Positions 12,701-25,000 of a DNA stretch of 64,000 bases are shown one piece after another. Source of the DNA: Takakia lepidozioides (taxonomy: Eukaryota > Streptophyta > Takakiopsida > Takakiales > Takakiaceae); assembly GCA_030704615.1 (NCBI GenBank), contig CM060732.1, positions 3,102,001 to 3,166,000 on the forward strand, in the 5' to 3' direction. The position numbers were made by a program, and so were the translations under genes. The notes beneath the pieces are model-generated. The model saw nothing but the letters and a program-made list of their open reading frames with translations, ran no database searches and was not told where the DNA came from. The number at the start of each line of letters is the position of its first letter. Positions within the stretch are counted from its first letter, which is position 1.

Positions 12701-13348
12701 AAGTTCATAAGTACCCTGCGCTGGAAAGTCCCAGCCTCTATTCCCCACATCACCAATTTTACCCTGAGGTGACGTCCAATGACACGTCCAATGAAAAGCA
12801 CTGACCTGAGAGTAGAGTAGTCCCGATCCCTTTCTGGCCCCGATGACAGGACTGTAAGGATCAAATCCAGCAGATTCTGACGGTCTCGGTGCCAGGTCAT
12901 CTCCTGACATAAGGTTGGGGCTCTGAGAATCACCGGCCGCCCCTCTGTCAGATGACTGTATGGAGAGCTGGGCTTGAACTCTTGAAGAAAGTACACCGGT
13001 GGTTGCCATGGTCTCTCTACCGACTTCGACAGTTTCCCGGCCCTGAGGAAGACCTGGGCTTCTTTCTCTTTCCCACTTCTCTTGTTGAATCTTCTGCCAC
13101 TCGCCTTGTTGTTGCCGCTGCTGAGATGCCAGCTTTTGCAACTGCTTCTTCTCCGAGCCATCACTCCCCGGCGTCTTTGACGAAATGGTTGGAGCAGGCG
13201 CGCGAGAGGGCGTAGCAGCAGACATGGATGACGAAGAATTGTTCATAGATCCCAGCCGGTGGCCCTGGCCTTTGAACTTTGACGTGGTGGAGAAAGGGCT
13301 ACTAAATTTCTTTATGAACACTTTGGCCTTGTCTTTGATGTCATCCAT
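9800..13348 (-). CDS. PUX2: Plant UBX domain-containing protein 2-like (zinc finger, PUB, UBX)
   Basis: PUX2-type proteins are adaptors of the AAA ATPase CDC48/p97, binding it through PUB and UBX domains. I read four exons, all joined in phase 0: 13348-12806, 12067-11498, 10510-10232 and 10051-9800, giving about 547 aa. Exon 1 starts MDDIKDKAKVFIKKF and holds KFKGQGHRLG and FDPYSPVIG, within a low-complexity Q/S-rich segment. Exon 2 opens with a zinc-finger-like C..C...H...C segment (FQCPICQSWW...HVEEC) and then a PUB domain (VRLLRNIRGDPNAQKFRKLR...FLESVGF). Exons 3 and 4 hold the UBX domain (TTIRVQFPDGVVLQG, then FELSLPITSKSRVV). Splice sites are GT-AG except intron 3, which appears to be GC-AG (donor CAG|GCATGC). 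No stop or frameshift was seen. It is somewhat longer than the Arabidopsis protein as I recall it. It is the only intact host gene recognised here. Confidence 0.9.
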
Positions 13349-14201
13349 TATCTTTGTACCAAAACTACCTACCGGATTGCCTCCTGTACTTGCCCTCCTG
13401 ATCTCAGCCTGGGATGGATTCGGTGGTGCGAGGCTAACTTAGCTCCATGGCGCAATAACAATTTCCCTCTTCAGCTATAAACCACCGTCTTCTTCAGTTT
13501 GGTGAACGACTCACTGCTGGCTTAATCGCGTCCCTGTCCCTGCACTATCGAGTCACGGCAAGTAATAGAAAAGGCCCGGTTGTTGAATGCGCCCTCAGCG
13601 CCTGCGTGCCCCCGCTCGCCCGTCCCCTCGTCCCCGTGCGCGGCTCCTGCGCCGCCCGCGGTCGCCGCCAAGCCCTCCGCATTCAGCCCGGCCCACCCGC
13701 CCGTCTCCCCACTCCACCCCCCCATGAAATCCGTGATACATCAATCATGTAACACAGTCATCCATCATGCCTGTAGTACATGTTTCATGTAACACCACCA
13801 TTCCATCATGACCATGCTATGGACACATGGTGATACCTGGCTGGTCACACATGACTTTCAAAATTCAAATTTGAACTTCTAAAATGTTTTTTGTTTTTTT
13901 TTATCGACGTCGCCGTTCATACTATAATGAATGCATCTCCTATAGCGGATAATTACTTTCGTCTAGGTAATGGTCCACCTCTCTCCAGCGTCCCCCTCCC
14001 CCATCGTCGTCCTAAAATTGTCCTGTTACCACTCGTGCACCCTATATGACCCATGCATCCTCTGTGCAACTTCAATAATGCTTGAAGGATTGTCATGTCT
14101 ATACAAGACAAAAGTGAACACATTGTCCCCCATCTTGTCTGCAAACTTCGGAACCAACTGCAATTCCCGAACACAGGTGCTTTCAATCATCATGTGTTAC
14201 A
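13349..14201. other. Upstream region of PUX2
   Basis: No gene is supported. The stretch at 13570-13730 is strongly GC-rich and could be 5' leader or proximal promoter of PUX2 on the minus strand. At 13720-13850 short CATCATG and CATGTAACAC motifs repeat, and a short palindrome ATTCAAATTTGAA lies near 13865. No confident TATA box was seen. Confidence 0.4.
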
Positions 14202-16150
14202 ATGGCGTTACATAGCAAGCCTCCCGGTAAAGACAATGCGAAAGTAACATACATTCCATGGAGTCACGTGAATGATTTCATCACTGGGGAGTCCTCCCGT
14301 CCTGATGGACCACGCACTTTCCACAGACATCGCCAAAGAGGTTGTTCGGAGGGATCTCTCCTAACTCCACGCACAAACAGTGCCTTAAGTATGACAAGGT
14401 ACAACTTTGTGTCATCCATGTAATATGGTAGTATTCACTGTCTTCCTTGCATCTCTGAGTCCCCTTGCTCTGTTAATAACGGAAGGTGGATTGTGTCGTA
14501 GGTGTCACTGCTCAGTTTGCAAATATTGTCGAAGAGGCCGTATAATCCAGCTTCCCGTTTTCAGTATATCGTCGTCTTCTGCTTCCACGTCCATGCCCTG
14601 TACAGTACAGAGGACACGCTTCAGAACCTGCAAGAAATGCGCCGCAGTACACTGGACACGATGGACAACGTGCAAGGAGCATCAGTGCGCACGTTCGCGG
14701 CTGCTGACAAGTGGCAGACGGCAGGGATAAGGTTTGAATTCATGCCCTAAAAATGGAGGGCTCAGATGGGATTTACGAATGGACGGTCCAGATGCGGCAT
14801 CATCAGCGGACTGCATGAAAGCGGACTCATGGGTAGCGGATTGGCAGGGTGGTACAAGCCAGAGGACACGACCAGTGCCCTCTTGGAGATTAACTCCGCC
14901 ATGACAGCCAAGAAATGGCGAGCACAACTTGCCAAGAAGAAGGGGAGAAAACCAAGAGTCATGGGCACTTCTACTGAGCAGAAGCCAAAACAAATCAGGA
15001 CTACAAAAACCAAATGGGGGGAAGGTATCAAAAGGGGATGTATGTGTCGGTTGTAGTGAAGCAATGCCATATGGATCCTGAAATTACATAGATGGTCTAT
15101 TACGAGAAGAGACACGTCAATGGAGCTGGGGAGTTATGCCATGGGCATGTACATAAAAATGGACGTGTTGCACCATCTCCCCATGTCAGTGAAGAAATGA
15201 AAGCATGGGGATTGCACAACTTGCGGCTAGGAGTAAGCATCAGCAAGATAATGACGAAACACACACAGCGGGTAAGGGAAATGATAGATGTTGGGTTGGA
15301 GGTAAATCGTGACACCTTCCTCCTCTCATGGGACATTTGGAATATTGCCAACAAGTGTGATGAAGAAACATTTAAGAAGCACTCAAATGATGCACGTAGT
15401 GGCCCAATGTGGGTTGAGATGAACCCACTGAGTGTTTTCTACTACCAGGAAGAGTCCAATCACCCTACTTGGACTTCAAATGATTGATAACTGGACCTCC
15501 TATTCGTGCCGGTCATACAAACTGAATGGCCAAAAAAACATATGGTCAAGCACAGACATTCTCGAATAGTGGCGTCTGACGCTACTTTTGGGACAAATGA
15601 GAAAAAAGTTGGTTTCATTCTGAACCCCTGTGTATTTAAACGGCTTCAAATGCACTCTACATGATAAGATTTTTGTATTCCCTCGAGTCCAAAATGCATA
15701 TAAGAGTTTCTAACTTCTGTATTACATGATTGTCCTTGTAGTATCACTTGTACACCATAATGGTGTTTGATGAGTGGCTAAATGGTATTCCAGTCGCGTA
15801 CATTATCACGGCCAGGTGCAGAACCACGGATCTACTGCCTTAGATGGAGCATTAAACCAACAGATGAAAGGTGGAAAAATGGATTGGCGCCCCAATGCCT
15901 TCATGTGGACGACGCAGATGCAGAAATTGTTGCCATCAAGTACCTCCAGCATGAACATCACCATTGCTCTGTCATTGCCTCCATGTACAGATGTATTTCA
16001 CTATTTGAACCTAATAAAAAACAGATTTGTGTGGGGAAACGCTTTCCATTGTTTGATATTAACCCTCTCCGATGTATTCCACCACAAACTCTCCAACCAC
16101 TTCTGGCACACCAAAGTTGCATTAGACGCTCAAATATGATAGACCCTTAA
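14202..16150 (+). pseudogene. Decayed Mutator-like (MULE) transposase, family distinct from those at 35-49 kb
   Basis: Pieces in several plus-strand frames line up with plant MULE transposases. They include a Cys-rich N-terminal part, an open stretch at 15092-15487 (VYYEKRHVNGAGELCHGH; VEMNPLSVFYYQEES), a catalytic-region remnant near 15570 (VASDATFGTNEKK), and 15770-15990 (FDEWLNGIPVAYIITARC; WRPNAFMVDDADAEI). DATFGT and VDDA would be the catalytic aspartate positions. Stops and frame changes near 15490, 15600 and 15840 show it is dead. The assignment comes from recognising the motif series and was not checked by a search. Confidence 0.6.
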
Positions 16151-16280
16151 ATTCCGATACGACCAGTACATGGGCCACCAACGCAAATACACCTTCTGGC
16201 CAACCATATACCCCTCACCAAACTGCCCTCTGTGCTTCCACATCCACGCCACACGTGATACCTGGCTCCACCTTCTTAAC
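16151..16280 (+). pseudogene. C-terminal fragment of a LINE retrotransposon
   Basis: A plus-strand frame reads RYDQYMGHQRKYTFWP, then CPLCFHIHATRDTWLHLL. This is a C..C...H pattern with the DTWLHLL signature found near the C-terminus of many plant LINE ORF2 proteins. The frame is cut at 16281 by the terminus of the transposon to its right. The last flank bases (CTTCTTAAC) are a candidate target-duplication half. Confidence 0.5.
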
Positions 16281-18014
16281 GGGGGCTGCTATTTCATGAG
16301 CGGCATTAGCATGAGCGGAAAAAAAAAAAAAACATGAGCGGACCATTGTGTGTCCACGGAAATAGGGTTAGGAGGCACGGAAATAGGGTCATTCGAAGCT
16401 GGAATGTGGCACCACTGGACTCGTCATAGCAATGAAATACAACATTTTATTACAAATTTTGTGGCAAGCCACATCTATACAAGTGTGTCCTAACTGTCAT
16501 AGCCGGAATGGGCACCCTACACCCTCTGAGGAACTTGCCCCACCTTCCTCCTCATCCCCCTCATCCCCCCCATCCTCTGAGCTTTAAGATGCATCAGTTC
16601 CACTATGCCTCTCAAAAATACCGTCCTCTCCTTGGGGGACTGTCCACCTCACCTCCTGGGAATCTTCTACCTCTTCTCCCCTACTTTCCTCAGCAGAATC
16701 CAAGACAAATCTACGAGCCTGACGGGCTCTAATAGCTGCTGCCTCCTCACCCATCTTTATTTTCTTGAGGCTTGCCTCGTCTAAAATCTGCTGTACACGA
16801 CTAGGTTCGGAAGACCTCCTAATGGACACCGAAGCAAGCCGGGCAACATAAGTAGGAAGGATGTAGTCCTTTTCTAGACTCGGCACAAAATTCCCCCTGG
16901 CAAAAAAAGCACGTTCCTCCTGCCCATGAATTGCGGTGTAGACGTCCCTCCTGCAGTACTTGGCATCCTGCAGTAAGAACAAATCCACTTTAAGAATGTC
17001 AATACCAACAGAAGCAAAAAATGGTCTTTCAATGAAATAAGAGAGCGAAAGGAGGTGCCTCACGAAATCAGGAGGCAACTTACAATGCGACCACTCACTC
17101 GTAAACCGGGGGCTCCTTGGCCTCGATCCCAACTTGTATCTCCCTCACCTCCTTCTCGGATTCTTCCTCATCCTCCGAGGATGCCTCTTCATCTTTCGGC
17201 AGACGTTCGGCCGCTGCAAGTTCGGAGTTGTGGAGGGCAGTATCTGGCTCGAAGGCGAAGACATGCATGTCGGACAACGTCCCTGCCCACATTGAAGCAC
17301 CTGAGGGACAAAGCGGGCGGTTAGTAGCATGCAGCATGCAATTGCAATCGGGCCAAGGGACAAACTGTGCACGTGAAGGCTTACCCGTGCCGCATGTGAG
17401 GTCAAGAATCCGCCCTTGGACATCCGAGCACGTCTCCATGAGGGTTTGGATGAAAACAGGGCTCCCGGTCCGGCTGTACCGCCACGGTTTGCCTGTCTTT
17501 GTGTCCTTCGGCATACTGGAGTGGGGCACATAGTCGTAGGTAACAGGGTCCACAGTGGCATCAACAAGACGACCGTCGTTGCGGAATTTGAAGGTAGACT
17601 CTCTCTTTTTAAAACAATATGCCTCAAACACCAATGTCTGCACATCCAACAAAAGAGGGATCAACTCCAAGGTCTACTTTAGATACACCACGATATGAAG
17701 TGAATGCAATAGATTGATAACTTACACTGGCCCTCTGTTCGCAACCCCTGCGTATTGATGCAGAACCATTTTTTGAGGAGGACCGGGGTGGCACTTTTCG
17801 GTGTCCACCTTGTCACAACATTCTCTATGGTCTTCCCTCTTGTGGCAAGGACCACCATACATCCACCGTCATCCAGGAGCATCCCCGCCAGCCCAAACCC
17901 GACTCTCCAGTAGTCCTCAGTAAACCTGTTCCAGGTGGGCACACCATCCAGGCCCTCCAGCAGCTCCCCATCTGGAATATCGAGGAGAATCATATCGCAG
18001 GCTCTCTCCACCTC

Positions 18015-18040
18015 ACCCCCCCACCCCCCCCCCCCCCCCC
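18015..18040. repeat. Poly-C tract inside the methyltransferase-like coding region
   Basis: About 25 bases, nearly all C on the plus strand. On the minus strand it encodes a glycine run (GGGGGWGG) directly before the CDMILLDIPDG motif. The same place in copy 2 reads CRRGGNATEWSCDMIILD with no tract. It is probably a slippage expansion and a likely site of length or assembly error. Confidence 0.8.
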
Positions 18041-18912
18041 GAGTGCTCTTGCAATCCGTGCTCACAGCCGTGAAGAATTCCATCATGGCTTCCAAACCAG
18101 GGGTGTCTTTAGGCTCTGTAGTAGCAGCCTTCTTCTTGGCTTTCCCCTTCAGCTCCTCCAGAGACTTACTGTGTGCCACCTTCTTCGCCATGGCAGCCAG
18201 AGCGTCAAGGAAGCTCTCATTGACGCATTGGATGATTGTTGGGGGTTCTAGCTTTGGCCTCTGCGGAAACGTCACCGCCGAATACCGCCTTTTTAGGCTC
18301 GCCCTCAAATGCCAACTTCTTGGCAGAGCCAGTCCTAGTCCGAACTGACTTGGGAACCCGGACGACCGGTGACTTGGTAGCAGTAGCAGCAGTTGCAGGA
18401 CCTTGCACAAAGTCGTCGTCGGAGTCACTCCCTTCGGGCCCCTCCTGCACCTCCTCTAGTGCCCTGGTGGTTTTCTGTTTTTTGGGGGTTACTGTACTCC
18501 TCTGTTTCCGTGTCATTTTCTTTTGTCATTTATTCTTCTCATTCAATTTCTCCTGAATACCTGTCTGGGCAAGCTCTGCCGCTTTCCTGGACTTGGCAAG
18601 CGCTTTCGCCTCCTTTGGACCCACCGGAGCTCGGTTTCGTCGGGCCTCAGCATCCAACTTCAATTGAAACTCGGATGCATCGAGCGAGCCGGGCGGAAGG
18701 TCCACATACCAAGGGCAGTCGCGCAAATGCTCCAGATGCCACTCCTTCACGATAACGTCAGTGTACATGGAGTCAGCTCCAGGGTTCCTCCATGCGAGGA
18801 AAAATGGCGGCTCGAAGAACAAATGACCTTTCTCCAACAAGTAGAACTTGTAGTACCTGGATTTAAGAAACCCACAGAGAATCAGGTCCCGGGAATGAGG
18901 TTAATTTTTCGA

Positions 18913-19830
18913 AATAAAATTGCAAAAAGGCGCCGAATTTCTATGCGGGGTGGGCCCGGCTCTCCGGGGTGTCGTGCAATGAAAGTGGAAATTCGGCGCC
19001 ATTTTTCCCGTGGGCGAGGGGGCCCATTCTGGGACTTAGCCGTTTTGGGGCCCACTCTAGAAAAATGGCACCGAATTTCCACTTTCTGGCTGGGGTGGCT
19101 GGCACCCATTCTGGAAATTCAGCGCCATTTTTCCAGTTCCGGGCCTAGCCAGTTCTGGGACTTAGCCATTTTCGGACAGAGCGTGGAAAAATGGCGCCGA
19201 ATTTCCAGCACCGGGCCCCAAAAATGGCTAAGTCCCGGGGGTGGCTGGCACTCATTCTGGAAATTCGGCGCCATTTTTCCAGTTCCATGCCCAGCCAGTT
19301 CTGGGACTTAGCCATTTTCGGACACAGCCTGAAAAAATGGCGCCGAATTTCCAGTACCGGGTCCCGAAAATGGCTGTCCCGGGGGTGGTTGGCTCCCATT
19401 CTGGAAATTCGGCGCCATTTTTCCAGTTCCAGGCCTAGCCACTTCTGGGACAGCCATTTTCGGACCTAGCCTGGAAAAATGGCGCCGAATTTCCAGAATG
19501 TGTGCCATCCGCCCCAGGGACTTAGCCATTTTTGGGGCCCGGTACTGGAAATTTGGCGCCATTTTTCCAGGCTGTGTCCGAAAATGGCTAAGTCCTAGAA
19601 CTGACTGGGCCCGGAACTGGAAAAATGGCGCCGAATTTCCAGAATGAATGCCAGCCACCCCCGAGACTTAGCCATTTTCGGGGCCCGGTGCTGGAAATTC
19701 GGAGCCATTTTTCCAGGCTCTGTCCGAAAATGGCTAAGTCCTGGGGGTGGCTGGGCCCATTCTGGAAAAATGGCGCATCCGCCCCAGGGTCCGAATCAGG
19801 AAATTTGGCGCCATTTTTCCAGGGACTTCT
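18913..19830. repeat. Array of imperfect palindromes, core GGCGCC, period about 72 bp
   Basis: At least 14 copies of GAAATTCGGCGCCATTTTTC, or its reverse complement, start near 18913, 18987, 19056, 19111, 19185, 19257, 19331, 19401, 19471, 19546, 19618, 19692, 19763 and 19798. In the regular part the interval is 70-75 bp and orientation alternates from unit to unit. Spacers are also repeated (GACTTAGCCATTTTCGG and its reverse complement; CCAGTTCCGGGCC). The whole array lies in the intron between the 19929 and 18859 exon edges of the copy 1 gene. Confidence 0.92.
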
Positions 19831-20383
19831 TCACAACCAATTTTCATGCGCCACATAAGGCGTCTTACATCCTGGAACTGTAGGGACTACAATGGCCACG
19901 GATCAAAGAGGAGCACCGCGTATCTACCTGTACAGAAGGCGCATTGCCGCTTTGTCCGCGTTCGGCTGGTCGGTGAACTCGTGGCTCCGACGCGCATGGG
20001 GTACTCTTGAAAGAATAGGTCGGTTTTGTAGAGCAGAAAGTACCTCGTCACATAGTCGCATAGGCTCTCTGTTTCACCAGAAATCTACAGCTTGAACTGA
20101 TGTGCTTGGGTGTCAAGCTGCTCTTGCGCATTCGTCGTCACCTGTGGAGATTCTCCATCAGACCGCATTCCTCAATAAATATAATAAATCCACCCGATAC
20201 AAGAGTAGAAGCGCCAAATGAAGCGTGGGAAAGTACCTGAAACCACCATGTCATGCAGTTCATCCACATGTCGAATGTGGGGTCAGACAGTTTGTCGGGT
20301 TTGGGGAAGCTCCACCGGGTCTGTCCAACCACCGTGCATATTAGTAAGCGCCAAACACCACAAAAACGAATTGTTGCCACAAC

Positions 20384-21108
20384 TGTCGCGCACCTCACTT
20401 CGGTAAGCTCCCCTTCAAGTCATAATTACTCGCTTTGATGCGCGCGCCTAACTCCCAAACTGGCCGCCGGGCCAACTCAGAGCTTCGGCTGCTCACCGGG
20501 ACATAACGGTCCCCCTTTGCTCCTCCACAAGACCCTCTCTCAATTCGGGCATAGTGGAAATTCCCTTTGGTTGTTGGCAGTCCGGAACAGCTCCCCACAC
20601 CTTGGTCACTTTCCGGCTCGCTCGCTTACTCACTAATTTTTGGTCACCAACGGGCTTGCACCGTTCTCAGGGTTACTACTCCCTATATATACTTCTGTGA
20701 CTGTCCACGGGGGTTTCACAAACAACACCGTCCTTTTATGGCGAACCACCACGAAGACCCTCCATTCCCGGTGGTGAGTCGCGGTGAGTCTTGGCCCACC
20801 CACCACGGCCCCATTGGACCGTGATGAGTCCCAAGACTCCCCACGACTCCCACCACAAGGTCTCCGCCCCATGGTGAGTCCTATGTCACCCCCACTAAGT
20901 CCCACTAAGCTACCACCACCCCTCGTGGAACCACCCCCTCCGCAACCCGGTGCGTAGGGTTCCACCTAGTGAGCGCCTCTGCCTCCTTGAGTGCCTTGGG
21001 CACTCAAGGGTGCTTCATCCTCCGTATCTATTGTTGCCACTGCCCCCACCACAGGGGCATCCCCTTTTGTGTCCCAACCCCCTGCCCTCAAGGCAAAGGG
21101 CCGCAACA
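20384..21108 (-). repeat. 3' LTR of gypsy 2 (complete, about 725 bp)
   Basis: It runs on the minus strand from TGTTGCGGCCC (21108) to GTGCGCGACA (20384), matching the LTR at 4042-4763. The outer flank 20379-20383 is ACAAC. A TATA box lies near 20690. It inserted into the copy 1 element, cutting the exon that ends at 20237. Confidence 0.88.
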
Positions 21109-22008
21109 CACACCCCTACCAACAGGGAGTCGATGTCCTCATCGACTTGTCTATTTTGTAGAAACAAACATCCAAGTTGTGGCGTCCCACATCAAGGAGT
21201 TTGTTTCCGTACCATGGCGTCCCATGGCAAAGAACCAAACCCCCACTTGACTCTACTCTCCACTAGCTAGTTTGGCCAACTTCCTCCAAGTCCCAGCCAA
21301 GGGTGGAGCCTCTCAAGCTCCAGTGTACTTTTCTTGGCCATTTCAAGGCCAAGGAACGATCCTCCCCGAGGATCGAATTGCCTTACTGCAACAACATTGC
21401 TTGCGACCGCTCATGATGCCGCTTTTGGCATCACCTTGAGCAAGGGTTCACCTTGAACCCCCTTTTGACTAGGAAGATAACCTTGAATCAACCGTGCATC
21501 CCAATCACTACAATTGGGTCTGCCTTGGAATGCTGGCCTGAGGTACGGGAACACGCTGAAGCCGCACTACGACTTCGTCCCGAAGTTACACGATTATAGT
21601 ACGTGAACGGAAGCACGTAACTTCCGCGTTAGCCCGCACTAGAAGGCAAACCCCTCGGTAGCACAATTATAGTACGCGCACGCGCCAGGTGCGCACTAGC
21701 ACGTGAACTCCCAAAGAAGGCGCAAGTTTCCTTGCCCCTTGGATGGGAGTCACCCGATTTCGGCAGTGCACAAACACACGATTAATCCAATTTACCTCTG
21801 CCACTTTTGTAAGCTAGCATGCATTCTACACACTAGCCAACCATACCATGCATCACCATTCCAAGCAAAATAGGAAGCACAACATTTGGAAACCATTTCA
21901 TTTATAACAAAATTTGTACAACACAAGTTTTTGCAATCGGATTCCTGAGCTAGCTAAGCCGGACTAAGCATGCATTTCCTCCCCCACGCTCCAAGGTTGA
22001 TGTCCCCA
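21109..22008 (-). other. Gypsy 2 3' untranslated region and polypurine tract
   Basis: This non-coding stretch lies between the chromodomain stop (22009) and the 3' LTR. On the minus strand the bases just before the LTR are purine/T-rich (GTTGGTAGGGGTGTG) and are the likely polypurine tract. A TACGTGAACGG / GTACTATAATCG-type motif is repeated near 21590-21690. The equivalent stretch of gypsy 3 is at 59993-60750. Confidence 0.65.
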
Positions 22009-25000
22009 TCAACGCTTCTTCCGCTTTTGAGGTCGCTCTTTGAAAGCTGCAACCGCCTCGGATGCGTTCCTCATTTCTGAGGCACGCACCCAAGTTGCTT
22101 CCACTTGATGATAGCCCTTCCATTTCACGAGATACTCCGTTTCTTGATTCTTGAACTTCCTCGACTTAAGCACTGCCTCCACCTCGTACTCAGGTTCATT
22201 TTCATGATCCAACAGCACAGGTACGCAACACTTGATGCCGATTCGGACGCGCTTCATCTTTGAAGTAAGGCTTCAAAAGGGAGACATGGAATACCGGATG
22301 CACCTTGTTGTTTGCCGGCAGCTCCAATTCATACACATCCTCATTCATAACCTTCCGGATGCGAAAGGGCCCCGCATACGAAGGTACGAACTTTGGACTC
22401 ACTTCCGGAGGTAGTCAAAAATTCTTGATGTTCAACCAGACCTCCGTGCCTGCCTCAAACTTAACCTCCCTCCGCTTCCGATTCACCTGCCGTTCATACC
22501 GTTTCCTAGCTTTGGCAATGTTGTACTTTGCGAACTTCAACAAATGCTCGCATTCTTCCAGCACCGCTGCTGCTGCCGATTCCTCAACGTCCTGGGCGGC
22601 CCAACTTGTCGGCACCAGAGGTGCTTTTCCATAGACCAATACGAAAGGAGAAACTCCCATTGCGGAGTGTTTTTTGTTATTATAACATAACTCTGCCGCA
22701 TCCAAGTGCTCCACCCAGTCTGATTGGTCTGCCGACATATAATTCCGCAAGATCTGCTTCACCACGGAATTAACTCTTTCCGTTTGGCCGTCCGTCGTAG
22801 GTTGGAAGGCCGTACTTACCTTGAGTCTCGTCCCCATCTTCTTCCAAAGTGCCCTCCAAAATTTACTTGTAAACTTTGGATCGTGGTCCGAGACAACATC
22901 CTTCGGGAGTCCATGATGCTTGAAGACGTGGGCGAAGTAAAGTCGCCCCGTCTCCTGCGCCGTTGTTGTCTCCTTGGTGGGAATGAAATGGCCCATTTTA
23001 GTGAACCTATCCATCACCACCATGATTGCATCGAATCCTTTTGACAGCGGCATAGCAGTCATGAAATCCATCGAGACATTTTCCCAAGACCCCTCTGGAA
23101 TTGACAAAGGTTGCAACAGCCCCGCTTACTTTTTGTACTCGCTTCGGTTTTTGTTGCATGTAGTGCATGTCTTGACATACTCCTCGGCCTCATCCCTCAG
23201 TTTGGGCCAGAAATACTCTTTCTTCAAGTGTGTCACGGTGCGCTTGGCTCCGCCGTGGCCCGCAAGCGGGCCATCATGGCATTCTCTCAAGAGACTATCT
23301 CTGATCCCTCCCTTCGGCATGTAGAGACGCTTTTGCTTGTACCGGAGTAGTCCATTGTGCAAGTGGAACTATGATTTAACCCCCATCCTCAAGTCCTGCG
23401 ACTTTGCCATCTCATCCTTCCGGTAAGCCTTCCGGATCTTCCTTTGGAGCGTCGTCTCGCCCCTGTACATCAACATGAGCTGCTGCTTTCTACTTAAAGC
23501 ATCGGCCACCACATTGTCTCGTCCCGGTTTGTACTGGATATCCACGTCGAACACTGCCAAAGTGTCTTGCCACCTAAGTTGTTTTGGGGACAACTTAGGC
23601 TGCATGGCAAAATACTTCACCGTGACATTGTCCGTGAACACCTTCACCGGGTTGGAACCAACATAGTGGCACCAAAGCTCGAGGCAATGCACCACTGCCT
23701 TCATTTCCTTCTCGTGCGTAGACCAACGTTGCTCCACTTCATTCAGTTTCTTACTTTCGTAAGTCACTGGACGTCCGTCCTGCATGAGTACAACCCCAAT
23801 TGCAAAGTCCGACGCATCTGTATGAATCTCAAATGGACAGTCGAACTTCGGGATTTTCAGGACTGGAGCTTCCGCCATCCGCTGCTTCAACTCGGCAAAA
23901 GCTTGGCCACAAAAGGTGTTCCACACCCATACCTTGGACTTACACAGAAGGTCCGACAGCGGCCCCGCGATCTTGGCGAAATTTCTCACATACTTTCAGT
24001 AATAGGAGGCGAGTCTTAGGAAGGATCGTACTCCCAGGACCAAAGTCAGAGGTTCCCAGTCCAAGATCGCCCTCACCTTTCTGTCATCCATTTTGATCCC
24101 ATCTTGTGTTATCACATGCCCTAGGAACTCCACTTTTGTGACCCTGAATTCGCACTTTGAAGCCTTGGCATACAGCTTCCCTTCCTGCAGTTTCTGGAAC
24201 ATCCTTTTGAGGTGCTCCAAGTGCTCTTCCTTTGTTTTTGAGTACACCAAGATGTCGTCAATGTACACGATCACAAAGTCATCCAACCACTCCTGGAAAA
24301 GACTGTTCATTAGCGTGCTAAAGGTCGCGGGTGCATTGGTGAGCCCAAAAGGCATCACCAAGAACTCATATGAACCATACCTTGTCCTGCACGCGGTCTT
24401 CTCCTCATCTCCTTCCGCCACTCGGATTTGATGGTAGCCGGAGCGCAAATCGATCCGGCTGAAATCTTCGCTCCTGCCAACCAATCGAAGAGGTCGTCGA
24501 TCCTTGGCAATGGGTACCGGTTTTTGATAGTCACCTTATTCAGAGCCCTGTATCAACATCCCATCCTTCTTGTCTACGAATAGCACCGGGGCTCCGTAAG
24601 GTGACTTACTCGGCCGGATGTACCCCTTTGACATTACATCCTTGAGCTGGGCCTTCAGCTCGACCAACTCGTTGTGGCTCAACCGGTAGGGCACCTTGGC
24701 AGGCGGCACCAATCCCGGTATCACCTCTATCTTGTGGTCTACTCCTCTTCGCGGTGGCAAGCCGCTTGGTAAATCCTCCGGCATCACATCCTGGTATTTC
24801 TCCAAGAGCCCCTTGATCCAATCTGGGCTCGGCTCCCTATCAACGTCTCCTTCCACTTGTCTTACGTAAAGCAAAAATTGGGGTTCGTGTGTCTCCTCCA
24901 CGGCCCACTCCCTTGCTGTCAACAGGTTTGTTTGCCCTCCCACTCGGTTGGGCGTTTCCGACACTTGTAAAACTTCGCCACCATCCCCACACGGTAGCGT

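Larger units (their letters stand above)
16281..20383. mobile_element. Large methyltransferase-carrying MULE-like element, copy 1 (left part)
   Basis: The left end reads GGGGGCTGCTATTTCATGAG and is followed by CATGAGCGG repeats, the same terminus as the element at 25792. Inside is a minus-strand multi-exon gene homologous to the ParB-methyltransferase gene of copy 2. The right side is cut at 20384 by the LTR of gypsy 2. No transposase remains on this side. A run of A at 16318-16332 lies between the terminal repeats. Confidence 0.7.
16584..20383 (-). pseudogene. ParB-methyltransferase element gene, copy 1 (C-terminal two-thirds)
   Basis: Exons on the minus strand: to 20237 (RWSFPKPDK..WWFQ), 20147-19929 (VTTNAQEQLDTQAHQFKL), 18859-17726, about 17640-17386, 17300-17095 and about 16975-16584. 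The third holds EPPFFLAW, a charged linker and CDMILLDIPDGE. The fourth ends in ILDLTCGTG, and across the junction reads GTGASMWAGTLSDMHVFAFE. Motif IV before motif I is the order of class-beta amino-methyltransferases; see copy 2. Damage: an in-frame stop after FKL and a frameshift in the 20147-19929 exon. A poly-C tract (18015-18040) encodes a Gly run just before motif IV. AATAAA on the minus strand near 16460 could be the polyadenylation signal. The N-terminal ParB-like part is missing, cut off by the LTR. A first-pass reading calls the domain methyltransferase-like, not a proven enzyme. Confidence 0.65.

Noticed and set aside
13522-13792. Ala/Gly- or Pro-rich ORFs upstream of PUX2
   Set aside because: They result from GC-rich sequence open on both strands; no domain or conservation evidence.
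18882-19883. ORFs with repeated ILEIRRHFS / KWRRIS peptides
   Set aside because: Same cause: chance reading of the intronic palindrome array in all frames.
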